Below the pieces are notes generated by a model. It did no database searches. It was given only the letters and a program-made list of their open reading frames with translations, and was not told the origin of the DNA. From assembly GCA_030528055.1 (NCBI GenBank), contig JAUMZQ010000003.1, positions 62,001-126,000 on the forward strand: a DNA stretch of 64,000 nt, read 5' to 3'. This stretch comes from Streptococcus sp. Its GTDB lineage: Bacteria; Bacillota; Bacilli; Lactobacillales; Streptococcaceae. The position numbers and the translations under genes are program-made. Below, in pieces: positions 56,583 to 64,000 of this stretch; the stretch's first letter is position 1; the number at the start of each line of letters is the position of its first letter.

Positions 56583-59159
56583 ATGTCTAAAAAAATGTTT
56601 AGTACATTTTCGGCGAGTGCAATAGCCTTGTCGTTGCTTTTGGCAGAAGGAGTTCATGCAGATCAAATTATAGGAGAAATTGCTCCTGTGAAAGATACTG
56701 AAAGTCAAGAAGTTGACAATCAAGCATCTGCACCGGTTTCTAAAGAAGCAGTGGATTTAGCTAGGGAGAATCTTGAACAGTCCAATAGTGAATTGGCAAA
56801 AATTCAAGAAGCTACAGCCACAGCAAAACAAGCAACGGAAACGGCAAAAACTCAGCTAGATGAAGCAAGTAGTAAAGAAGCGCAAGCTAAAGAATTGGCT
56901 CAACAAGCCAGTCCAGAAGCTATTAGTCAAGCTAAAGAAGATGTAGCTAGTAAAGAAGCTGCAGTTCAAGAGGCTAAAACCAATGTAGAAAATGCAAATC
57001 AAGTAGTTGATACTGCACAAGCAAAAGCTGATGCACAAAGTAAGCAGACAGCTACAGCAAAAGAAAATGTTGAAAAGCAAGAAGCTGTTGTCTCACAAGC
57101 TCAAGCAGAAGTAAATGATGCTCAAGCCAGTGTAGATAACAAAGGAGCTGAACAAGCTGCAACAAATTTGACTCAAGCCAAAGCAAAGGTTGAGGCAGAT
57201 AAGACAGCTGTTCAAGAAGCTCAAGAAAAATTAGATCAAGCAAACAGTAAAAATTATCAAGAAGCCGTTGATAAAGCAACTGAAAAAACAAATCAAGCAG
57301 AAACGACGCTTGCGACTGCTAAAACAGATTTAGAGACTAAAACTAGCAATGCAGATCAAAAACAAGCAGAATTAAGTCAAGCAGCAGCGGCTTTAGAACA
57401 AGCCAAAGCAAATCAAAATGCAAACACAGCAACTGATAACAGTTCAAACAACCAAAATCGTATTCAAATGACGCAAGAGTACATTGATGCCTTAAAACAA
57501 TTGGCTAGCGCATCAGGAGCTCAAGTGAGTCAAATAGAAGCAAAACTAAAAGAAATCAACAGTGCGGTACGTTCTCAAAATACCTATGTAGCTAATCCGA
57601 ATGATAGTCAAACATTGGTGGATACAAATAATATTCCAGTTAACGTTCGTACAGAATTGACTCAGTTTGCCTCAGAATTGATTAATCAAATTCGTCAGCA
57701 AATGGGAACAGGTGAAACAGTTGTTACCCCATCTGCACTTGATTTTGCTGATAAAGTTGCAGGAGAATACAACAAGGATAATTGGTCTTGGGATCAAGTT
57801 CAACGTTACCATCATGATGCACAAGGAATCAATCGCGTAGCTACTGAATATGGTTTGCCAACAACTAGTGAAGAACAAGCAAAACAAGGGCTTCAGTATT
57901 ATGAAAATGCGCTTATCTGGAAAGAAAAAAGAGACCAGCTAAGTGTTGCCAATTTGAAAAAGAGAGTCTACGAGTCTATCATTGAATTTATGTTTAATGG
58001 CACTGAGTGGGATCATGCTAAATCCATTTCTGGTTTAAATACAGGAAACCAAAAGAATTATCTTGGGGTAGATTTTTCAACAGAGAGCGATATAACGGTT
58101 GCTCACTTTACAATGGTTTCTGAAAATCAATTACAACAATCAACTAAGAATAATTTTGATACAACAACAGTAGCTAAAAGCTCTGAAGTAGCTAAACAAG
58201 ATCCACAAGTTCTTGCTCAAGCCCAAGAAGCTTATGATACAGCTTCAGCTGCCAACGCTCAAGCTCAAGCAGAAAAAACAGCTGCTCAAACAGCTTACGA
58301 TCAAGCAGCTGCTAATTTAGAAGTTGCAAAAGCAGAATTGAACCAAGCACTTGCAGGTACTATGGAAGTAGCCCAAGCTCAAACTGCTTTAAATAATGCA
58401 AATACTCAGTTGCAGACAGATATGGCTGCTTTAGCCCAAGCTCAAGCAGTTGTTGATGCTTTAAATAGTGATTCAGCTACTAAACAAGAGCGATTAACTA
58501 AGGCACAAGAAGCCCTCAAACAAGCTCAAGCAACTTTGACGGCTGCACAAGAAACAGCTAAGAATGAAGAGGCTGCTCAAGCTCAAGCAAACTCTGAATT
58601 AACAAAAGCTCAAGAAAATCGTACAGCTTTACAAACTGTTCTTACTTCTGTCCAAGCCGCTTTGACAGCTGCACAAGAAAAATTATCTAGTCTTGAAAAT
58701 GCAGAACAAAATCTTGCCCAAGCTCAAGCAACTTTGGCTCAAGCCCAAACAAGCTACAAGACTGCTCAAGAAAATCAAACAGCTTTAGAAGAGAAAGCAG
58801 CAGAATTGTTTATCGCTCAAGCGATTGCTCAAGGAATCTTTGATAGACTATCAGCTCGTTATCAAGCACAAATGAGTCAAGCTAGTTCAGATGATTATCA
58901 AGCTATTTTAGATCAAACTGAAGTTCTTTTGAGTGCTCGCACACCTCAAGGAGTAACAAGTGTAAGCCCACAACCAACTTCATTGAGTGGACAACAAACA
59001 GATCCTCAAAATAGAGGGCAACAAATTGCTGAGAAGAAAATGACTCTTCCAGAAACAGGAACAAAATCTTCTGGTTTAGGTATCCTTGGTGGAGCTTTCC
59101 TATTTTTATCAGCTTCTAGTCTTTATCTTCGTAAGAAGAAATCAGAATTAGAAAAATAA
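56583..59159 (+). CDS. LPXTG wall protein with SEC10/PgrA surface-exclusion domain
   Basis: 858-residue surface protein: signal peptide (1-26, cleavage after GVHA), a long Ala/Gln/Lys-rich coiled coil (about 50-290), a globular SEC10/PgrA domain (about 295-530, containing VTPSALDFADKVAGEYNKDNWSWDQVQRYHHDAQG), a second coiled coil (about 545-770) and the sortase signal LPETGT at 822 with membrane anchor and basic tail. PgrA-type proteins act in conjugative surface exclusion on Enterococcus plasmids; chromosomal streptococcal homologues are better viewed as surface proteins of unknown role. It has its own promoter region and terminator. Confidence 0.88.
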   Translation: MSKKMFSTFSASAIALSLLLAEGVHADQIIGEIAPVKDTESQEVDNQASAPVSKEAVDLARENLEQSNSELAKIQEATATAKQATETAKTQLDEASSKEAQAKELAQQASPEAISQAKEDVASKEAAVQEAKTNVENANQVVDTAQAKADAQSKQTATAKENVEKQEAVVSQAQAEVNDAQASVDNKGAEQAATNLTQAKAKVEADKTAVQEAQEKLDQANSKNYQEAVDKATEKTNQAETTLATAKTDLETKTSNADQKQAELSQAAAALEQAKANQNANTATDNSSNNQNRIQMTQEYIDALKQLASASGAQVSQIEAKLKEINSAVRSQNTYVANPNDSQTLVDTNNIPVNVRTELTQFASELINQIRQQMGTGETVVTPSALDFADKVAGEYNKDNWSWDQVQRYHHDAQGINRVATEYGLPTTSEEQAKQGLQYYENALIWKEKRDQLSVANLKKRVYESIIEFMFNGTEWDHAKSISGLNTGNQKNYLGVDFSTESDITVAHFTMVSENQLQQSTKNNFDTTTVAKSSEVAKQDPQVLAQAQEAYDTASAANAQAQAEKTAAQTAYDQAAANLEVAKAELNQALAGTMEVAQAQTALNNANTQLQTDMAALAQAQAVVDALNSDSATKQERLTKAQEALKQAQATLTAAQETAKNEEAAQAQANSELTKAQENRTALQTVLTSVQAALTAAQEKLSSLENAEQNLAQAQATLAQAQTSYKTAQENQTALEEKAAELFIAQAIAQGIFDRLSARYQAQMSQASSDDYQAILDQTEVLLSARTPQGVTSVSPQPTSLSGQQTDPQNRGQQIAEKKMTLPETGTKSSGLGILGGAFLFLSASSLYLRKKKSELEK

Positions 59160-59206
59160 TAGTAAACACTTCAAACTTTTTTATTGATGCGTTTAACAAA
59201 TAAAGG

Positions 59207-59235
59207 TCGTTAGAAATTATTTTCTAGCGATTTTT
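59207..59235 (+). terminator. Intrinsic terminator of the SEC10/PgrA gene
   Basis: TCGTTAGAAA and TTTCTAGCGA pair (one wobble) with a TTAT loop, then T5. Between here and 59416 (inside the 328-bp gap before codY) I see nothing else. Confidence 0.8.
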
Positions 59236-59416
59236 ATCTTGATTTAGATAAAAAGAAAAATAGAAAATATGGAAAACAGCATACAAATTTGCAGAAGAAT
59301 TGAGTTTATTTTAGATGATTGAGTTTCTGTATTTTCTAAAAAACTAAGAAGAATCAAACTAAAACTCTTTTAAATAGCTATTTACTAGAATTGTAAATAA
59401 TTGTTTTTCAATAAAC

Positions 59417-59461
59417 AATTTTCAGATAATTATTGAAAGTTCAGAAAATTTGTGATATAAT
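59417..59461 (+). promoter_or_regulatory. codY promoter with two CodY-box-like sites
   Basis: TTGAAA (59433-59438), 17 bases, TATAAT (59456-59461). AATTTTCAGATAATT (59417-59431) has one mismatch to the CodY box AATTTTCWGAAAATT, and AAAGTTCAGAAAATT (59436-59450) has two and lies within the promoter. Autorepression is therefore likely. Confidence 0.7.
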
Positions 59462-59487
59462 GAAAGCACTAACTACGAGGTAAAGTT

Positions 59488-60276
59488 ATGGCAAACTTAT
59501 TAGAAAAAACAAGAAAAATTACATCTATCTTGAAGCGTTCAGAGGAACAATTGCAAGAGGAATTGCCTTACAACGCGATCACACGCCAATTGGCTGATAT
59601 TATTCATTGCAATGCGTGCATCATGAATAGTAAAGGACATCTTTTGGGCTATTTTATGCGTTATAAAACGAACAATGATCGTGTAGAAGCATTTTTCCAA
59701 ACAAAAATTTTCCCCGAAGAATATGTTCAAGAAGCAAATCTAGTTTATGATACAGAATCTAATTTACCAGTAAATCATGGTTTATCTATCTTTCCAGTAG
59801 AAACACAGGGAGATTTTCCTGAAGGATTAACAACTGTAGCTCCGATACATGTTTCAGGAATTCGCTTGGGTTCGTTAGTCATTTGGAGAAATGATAAAGA
59901 ATTTGATGATGATGATTTAATTTTAGTTGAAATTGCTAGCACTGTTGTTGGAATTCAGCTGCTTAATTTTCAACGTGAAGAAGATGAGAAAAATATCCGT
60001 CGTAGAACTGCGGTAACGATGGCTGTAAATACTTTATCTTATTCAGAATTACGAGCGGTATCAGCTATTTTGAAAGAATTAAATGGCAATGAAGGACAAC
60101 TGACGGCTTCAGTAATTGCAGATCGTATTGGGATTACTCGTTCAGTAATTGTGAATGCTCTGCGTAAATTAGAGAGTGCAGGAATTATTGAAAGTCGTTC
60201 CTTGGGAATGAAAGGAACGTATCTCAAAATTTTAATTCCTGATATATTTGAAGAAATTAAGAAAAGAGACTATTGA
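59488..60276 (+). CDS. codY: Global nutrient-responsive repressor CodY
   Basis: 262-residue CodY: an N-terminal GAF domain that senses branched-chain amino acids and a C-terminal winged helix ([45 protein letters not shown], about 205-249). It controls amino-acid uptake and synthesis. CodY boxes at its own promoter suggest autoregulation. Its stop overlaps the start of pncA (TGATG), so the two are coupled. Confidence 0.98.
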   Translation: MANLLEKTRKITSILKRSEEQLQEELPYNAITRQLADIIHCNACIMNSKGHLLGYFMRYKTNNDRVEAFFQTKIFPEEYVQEANLVYDTESNLPVNHGLSIFPVETQGDFPEGLTTVAPIHVSGIRLGSLVIWRNDKEFDDDDLILVEIASTVVGIQLLNFQREEDEKNIRRRTAVTMAVNTLSYSELRAVSAILKELNGNEGQLTASVIADRIGITRSVIVNALRKLESAGIIESRSLGMKGTYLKILIPDIFEEIKKRDY

Positions 60277-60845
60277 TGAAAAAAGCATTGATTTCTATTG
60301 ATTATACTTTTGATTTCGTCGCAGATGAAGGAAAATTAACGGCTGGAGCTCCAGCTCAAGCTATTTCTCAAGCTATCGCTCATGCTACCGAAGTTGCTTT
60401 TGAACGAGGAGATTACATTTTCTTTGCTATTGATGCACATGATGAAAATGATGATTTTCATCCAGAAAACAAAGTATTTCCGCCACATAATATTAAAGGA
60501 ACAAGTGGTCGTAATCTTTATGGACCATTAGCTGATTTCTATGAAAAACATCAGGACGATTCTCGTGTTTTTTGGTTGGACAAACGTCATTATTCAGCAT
60601 TTTCTGGAACAGATTTAGACATTCGTTTGAGAGAACGTAAAGTAGATACGATTATTTTAACAGGGGTTTTGACAGACATTTGTGTTCTTCACACAGCTAT
60701 TGATGCTTATAATTTAGGCTATCAAATTGAAGTTGTGGAATCGGCAGTAGCCTCTTTATCAGAAGAAAATCATCAATTTGCTTTGAATCACTTGCAAAAT
60801 GTTTTGGTTTCGACTATAATAGATAGCAATTTAAAAAATAAATGA
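60276..60845 (+). CDS. pncA: Nicotinamidase (isochorismatase family)
   Basis: 189-residue enzyme that deamidates nicotinamide to nicotinate for NAD salvage. The triad Asp9 (SIDYTF), Lys103 (LDKRHYSAF) and Cys136 (LTDICVLHT) is in place. An alternative TTG at 60273 would add one residue; ATG 60276 is preferred and overlaps the codY stop. Its 3' end contains a promoter for the T-box operon that follows. Confidence 0.93.
   Translation: MKKALISIDYTFDFVADEGKLTAGAPAQAISQAIAHATEVAFERGDYIFFAIDAHDENDDFHPENKVFPPHNIKGTSGRNLYGPLADFYEKHQDDSRVFWLDKRHYSAFSGTDLDIRLRERKVDTIILTGVLTDICVLHTAIDAYNLGYQIEVVESAVASLSEENHQFALNHLQNVLVSTIIDSNLKNK
60792..60820 (+). promoter_or_regulatory. Promoter of the T-box/aspS/gatCA unit inside pncA
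   Basis: TTGCAA (60792-60797), exactly 17 bases, TATAAT (60815-60820). The T-box stem I begins about 28 bases downstream, right after the pncA stop, so there is no room for a promoter between the genes. Confidence 0.6.
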
Positions 60846-60847
60846 AA

Positions 60848-61084
60848 AGTAGAGTAGGCTTACGAACTTGCACAGAGAGTGTTGATAGCTGGGAACAACA
60901 CCAAGAAAGTAATGACCGAAGAACATGCTACTAATGAATACTTTTTTAGAATTTATTCATTAGGATTTCTGTTGTGTAAATTAGAACACAGACGCTACTC
61001 ACGTTACGAGTTAGAGGTTGCGATGCAACGAACAACAGTGGTACCACGGCTTTCGTCTGTTTATACAGATGGAAGCTGTTTTTT
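60848..61084 (+). ncRNA. T-box riboswitch leader (tRNA-sensing) of aspS-gatCA
   Basis: Stem I begins AGTAG (60848) and closes with CTACT near 60928; an AGAGAG bulge and distal stem GTGTTG/CAACAC (60879-60884 with 60896-60901) match T-box architecture. The T-box core AGTGGTACCACGG spans 61037-61049. A terminator stem follows (61048-61077) with T6. Candidate specifier codons are AAC (60922-60924, after GAAG; favoured, tRNA-Asn) or GAC (60914-60916, tRNA-Asp). An uncharged matching tRNA should prevent termination and raise aspS-gat expression. A second stem (61135-61161) lies before the gene. Confidence 0.9.
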
Positions 61085-61199
61085 GTGGTTTTTGCTAGTA
61101 CCATAAAAAAACTGCTGACTATTGGTAAAATAAGTATCAGATGAATGCTAACAATCTGATAGTACTTTTAGCGAATAAAACTTTTGAAAGAGGAAATGA

Positions 61200-62936
61200 A
61201 TGAAAGAAATCTTTATTGGAAATTATGGCTTGGAACAAGTCGGACAAAAACTGACAGCTACTGGTTGGGTAGCAAATATACGAAATCATGGGAAATTAGC
61301 TTTTATTGAATTGCGAGATCGTGAAGGATTATTGCAAATCTTTGTTGGTGGTGATAGCCCAGCTTTTTCAATGATAGAGAGTATCAATAAAGAAGATGTT
61401 TTATCTGTTACAGGAGAAGTTGTTAAAAGAGAGGAGCGTTTCGTTAATAAAGCGATTCAGTCAGGTCAGGTGGAGCTAAGAGCGGAGAAAATAGAAATTG
61501 TCGCTGGTAGTAAAGCACTTCCTTTTGAACTAGATCAACATGCACATGTCGGTGAAGAATTGAGGCATAAATACCGTTACTTGGATTTGCGAAGAAGCCA
61601 AATGACCCAAAATCTTAAACTACGCCACCAAGTGATGACCACTATTCGTCAATATCTGAATCAGCAAGAGTTTCTTGAGATAGAGACCCCTTATCTAACG
61701 AAGTCAACACCAGAAGGAGCAAGAGATTTTTTGGTTCCGAGCAGAGTATTTAAAAATCAGTTTTATGCTCTACCACAAAGCCCTCAAATGCTCAAACAAT
61801 TATTGATGGGAGCGGGCTTGGAACGTTATTATCAAATTGTGAGATGTTTTCGCGATGAGGACTTAAGAGGGGATCGCCAACCAGAATTCACACAAGTAGA
61901 TTTAGAGATTAGTTTCGCAAATGAAGAAGAAATCCGAAATCTAGTAGAAAAAATGCTCAAGGCTATCATAAAAGAGACACGTGGAATAGAAATGACAGAA
62001 GCGTTTCCTACTATTAGCTACGATGAAGCCATGCGTCGTTTTGGAACAGATAAGCCAGATACTCGATTTGGCGTAGAACTTAAAAATTTAACAACTATTT
62101 GTAAGGATAATACGTCTCTTTTTATCAAACAAGTATTTTCAAATGAAGAAGAAATCATGGGAATCTGCGTGCCTCAAGCTGGAGGAGTCTTTAGCAAGAA
62201 ACAGCTAAGTCATTTTTATCAAGAAATGAAAGAATTCGGAGCTAGTAAATTTGCCAGTTTAAAAGTAGAATCAGGAAATCTACAAGGAAGCCTAGCTTCA
62301 ACTTTCCAAGAAGAAGCTACAGCTATTTTGAATACCTTTGAAGCAAAAGAAGGAGATTTGATTTTACTAGTAACCGCTAAAAAACGGCGCGCACAAGAAG
62401 CTCTTGGGCACTTACGTTTAGAAATAGCAAAACAACTGGACTTAATTGATGAGGCTGCACTTCATTTTCTTTGGGTGTTGGATTGGCCACTATTAGAGTG
62501 GAATGAAGAGAAAAATCGTTACCAAGCGATGCACCATCCTTTTACACAAGGTATTTTTGATCAACAGGACAATCTCGAGGATATCAAAAGCCATGCCTAC
62601 GATATTGTCTTGAATGGATACGAAATTGGTGGAGGAAGCCTAAGAATTCATAAGCGAGAAAATCAAGAGTCAATGTTTGAACTTCTTGGTATGAAAAAAG
62701 AAGATTATGAAAGAGATTTTGGTTTCTTTTTAGAGGCTTTAGATTATGGGTTCCCTCCACATGGTGGCTTGGCTCTTGGTTTAGATCGTTTGGTAATGAT
62801 TTTAGCAGGCGAAGAAAATATTCGTCAGGTCATTGCTTTTCCTAAAAATGGAACGGGCTTAGATCCAATGCTAGCTAGCCCAAGCTTAGTTTCGGATAAA
62901 CAATTAAAAGAATTAAGTCTAAACTTAATTGAGTAA
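61200..62936 (+). CDS. aspS: Aspartyl-tRNA synthetase, probably non-discriminating (Asp/Asn)
   Basis: 578-residue bacterial-type AspRS: OB anticodon domain (1-110), class II core with motif 2 RCFRDEDLRGDRQPEFTQ and motif 3 GLALGLDRLVM, and a GAD insertion (about 280-400). Residue 30 is His (NIRNHGKLAF); discriminating E. coli has Leu30 here, while non-discriminating Pseudomonas aeruginosa has His31 at the equivalent site. With gatC and gatA next to it, it likely charges tRNA-Asn with Asp for amidation. Expression is under the T-box leader. Whether the genome has another AspRS cannot be seen. Confidence 0.95.
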   Translation: MKEIFIGNYGLEQVGQKLTATGWVANIRNHGKLAFIELRDREGLLQIFVGGDSPAFSMIESINKEDVLSVTGEVVKREERFVNKAIQSGQVELRAEKIEIVAGSKALPFELDQHAHVGEELRHKYRYLDLRRSQMTQNLKLRHQVMTTIRQYLNQQEFLEIETPYLTKSTPEGARDFLVPSRVFKNQFYALPQSPQMLKQLLMGAGLERYYQIVRCFRDEDLRGDRQPEFTQVDLEISFANEEEIRNLVEKMLKAIIKETRGIEMTEAFPTISYDEAMRRFGTDKPDTRFGVELKNLTTICKDNTSLFIKQVFSNEEEIMGICVPQAGGVFSKKQLSHFYQEMKEFGASKFASLKVESGNLQGSLASTFQEEATAILNTFEAKEGDLILLVTAKKRRAQEALGHLRLEIAKQLDLIDEAALHFLWVLDWPLLEWNEEKNRYQAMHHPFTQGIFDQQDNLEDIKSHAYDIVLNGYEIGGGSLRIHKRENQESMFELLGMKKEDYERDFGFFLEALDYGFPPHGGLALGLDRLVMILAGEENIRQVIAFPKNGTGLDPMLASPSLVSDKQLKELSLNLIE

Positions 62937-63130
62937 ATCCTCTATTTTGTGATAAAATGATAGAGTTGAATAAAGAAAAATTTGTTGTATGCTAGTCACT
63001 TTGTCACCTATTTTTCCTAGGAAGGTATTTTGTGATTTCATAATGAACAAATCGCTTATTTCGTTTGAATAAACGGGTTGCTCAGGGTATTTAAACGAAT
63101 GATATAACAATTATAGTAAAGGAATTGAAT
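62937..63130 (+). other. aspS-gatC intergenic stretch
   Basis: A hairpin CTCTAT/ATAGAG (about 62941-62966) lies just after aspS, without a T-run. TTCGTTT near 63060 and AAACGAA near 63094 form a loose dyad. A weak TTGCTC/TATAAC pair (63078/63103) is spaced 19, too long for confidence. Whether gatC has its own promoter is open. Confidence 0.35.
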
Positions 63131-63433
63131 ATGAAAATTACTCAAGAAGAAGTAACTCATGTTGCCAATTTGTCAAAACTTTCTTTTTCATCAGAAGAAA
63201 CAGCAGAATTTGCAACAACCTTATCCAAAATTGTGGAAATGGTAGAATTACTAAATGAAGTGGATACAACTGGAGTACCTTTTACTTCAAATGTAGCAAA
63301 AAATGTAAATTATATGCGAGAAGATATTGCTCAAGCTGGTTGGAACCGTGAAGAATTGTTCCAAAATGTTCCTGAAAAGGAACGAGGCTACATCAAAGTA
63401 CCAGCAATTTTAGATGATGGAGGAGATGCTTAA
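63131..63433 (+). CDS. gatC: Asp-tRNA(Asn)/Glu-tRNA(Gln) amidotransferase subunit GatC
   Basis: 100-residue GatC, the belt-like subunit that wraps and stabilises GatA. It opens [20 protein letters not shown] and carries the VNYMREDI segment near residues 56-63. ATG 63131 has AAAGGA upstream; a TTG six bases earlier is less likely. Its stop overlaps the gatA start (TAATG). Confidence 0.96.
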   Translation: MKITQEEVTHVANLSKLSFSSEETAEFATTLSKIVEMVELLNEVDTTGVPFTSNVAKNVNYMREDIAQAGWNREELFQNVPEKERGYIKVPAILDDGGDA

Positions 63434-64000
63434 TGACTTTGAATCAAAAATCTATTGAAGAACTGCATGATCTTCTTGTAAACAAAGAAATTTCCGCGAT
63501 CGAATTAACTCAATCAACACTAGAAGATATAAAAAAGAGAGAATCAGCTGTTGATAGTTTTATTACCATCAGTGAAAAAGAAGCATTAGCACAAGCTGAA
63601 GCTATAGATGCCAAAGGAATTGACCCAGACAATTTGGCGAGTGGGATTCCTATTGCGGTAAAAGACAATATTTCTACTAAGGGAATCTTGACTACCGCTG
63701 CTTCTCAACTGTTGTATAATTACCAACCTATCTTTAATGCGACTAGTGTTGAAAAATTGTATCAAAACGATATGATTATCATTGGTAAAACAAACATGGA
63801 CGAATTTGCCATGGGTGGTTCAAGCGAAAATTCACATTTTAAGACAACAAAAAATGCTTGGAATGAAAGCAAAGTTCCCGGTGGTTCATCAGGAGGATCT
63901 GCAACTGCAGTAGCTTCAGGACAAGTCCGCCTCTCTCTCGGTTCGGATACAGGTGGTTCTATTCGCCAACCCGCTTCTTTCAATGGAGTTGTTGGTTTAA
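63433..64000 (+). CDS. gatA: Amidotransferase subunit GatA, C-terminus beyond window edge
   Basis: First 189 residues of the roughly 490-residue amidase subunit that frees ammonia from glutamine for tRNA-bound Asp or Glu. The catalytic Lys77 (PIAVKDNIS), cis-Ser152 (PGGSSGGSA) and Ser176 ([11 protein letters not shown]) are all present. Coupled to gatC by a TAATG overlap. gatB presumably follows outside the window. Confidence 0.97.
   Translation, partial: MTLNQKSIEELHDLLVNKEISAIELTQSTLEDIKKRESAVDSFITISEKEALAQAEAIDAKGIDPDNLASGIPIAVKDNISTKGILTTAASQLLYNYQPIFNATSVEKLYQNDMIIIGKTNMDEFAMGGSSENSHFKTTKNAWNESKVPGGSSGGSATAVASGQVRLSLGSDTGGSIRQPASFNGVVGL

Noticed and set aside
57052..57291. Leu-rich antisense frame in the SEC10/PgrA gene
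   Set aside because: Produced by the Gln/Ala/Lys repeat codons on the opposite strand.
60879..61106. 75-codon open frame between pncA and aspS
   Set aside because: It lies entirely within the T-box leader, has no ribosome site and its sequence is explained by the RNA structure.

Overview
The window is low-GC Firmicutes chromosome from a Streptococcus, probably an oral/viridans or animal commensal type; the species cannot be fixed from sequence alone. The genus call rests on two LPXTG wall proteins, a complete sucrose regulon (scrR-scrB-scrA-scrK), CodY, the block secA - two DAHP synthases - acpS - alr - recG, and the pair codY-pncA. Most genes have strong AGGAGG-type ribosome sites, TTGnnn-17-TATAAT promoters and clean stem-plus-T-run terminators. 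No rRNA, tRNA, CRISPR array or intact mobile element is visible.

Layout. 1-7.7 kb: histidine utilisation. hutU, ftcD, fchA, an amino-acid permease and hutH run leftward and hutI runs rightward from a shared 203-bp control region; hutH is cut by the left edge. 8.0-9.1 kb: rpsF-ssb-rpsR. 9.2-13.5 kb: leftward yhgE/pip, a DUF1129 membrane protein and a CorA-type channel. 13.6-19.1 kb: uvrA, then an M24 peptidase, efp, an Asp23-family gene and nusB. 19.1-26.5 kb: a regulator-plus-uptake cluster (AraC regulator, two exporter-fold ABC half-transporters of the YbtP/YbtQ-IrtA/IrtB kind, an ECF S component, EcfT and a fused double EcfA ATPase). 26.5-32.0 kb: the sucrose regulon. 32.1-33.55 kb: a small degenerate island carrying a duplicated promoter, an Imm5-like orphan gene and an IS30-type remnant. 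33.6-37.6 kb: MarR regulator plus a heterodimeric multidrug ABC exporter. 37.7-43.1 kb: manA, a wall-anchored beta-helix protein and a KimA-like potassium importer. 43.2-51.6 kb: secA, aroG-type genes, acpS, alr, recG. 51.7-56.3 kb: small degraded gene, asparaginase, a HAD hydrolase fused to a second domain, universal stress protein and an aminotransferase. 56.6-64 kb: a SEC10/PgrA wall protein, codY, pncA, a T-box leader, a second-type aspS, gatC and gatA (cut by the right edge).

How it works together. The hut genes turn histidine into glutamate and one-carbon folate; the scr genes import, phosphorylate and split sucrose and feed fructose into glycolysis, with manA in a related hexose-phosphate step. 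CodY-like boxes in front of codY suggest autoregulation by nitrogen/branched-chain amino-acid status. The T-box in front of aspS-gatCA, together with a His at residue 30 of that AspRS, points to the indirect (Asp-tRNA-Asn then amidation) route to Asn-tRNA.

The strongest candidates for a poorly described system are the AraC/YbtPQ-like/ECF composite transporter cluster (19.1-26.5 kb) and the promoter-duplication island with its orphan immunity gene (32.1-33.55 kb). Other points of note are the twin dyad operators around the yhgE promoter and the acpS start without a Shine-Dalgarno site behind two hairpins.
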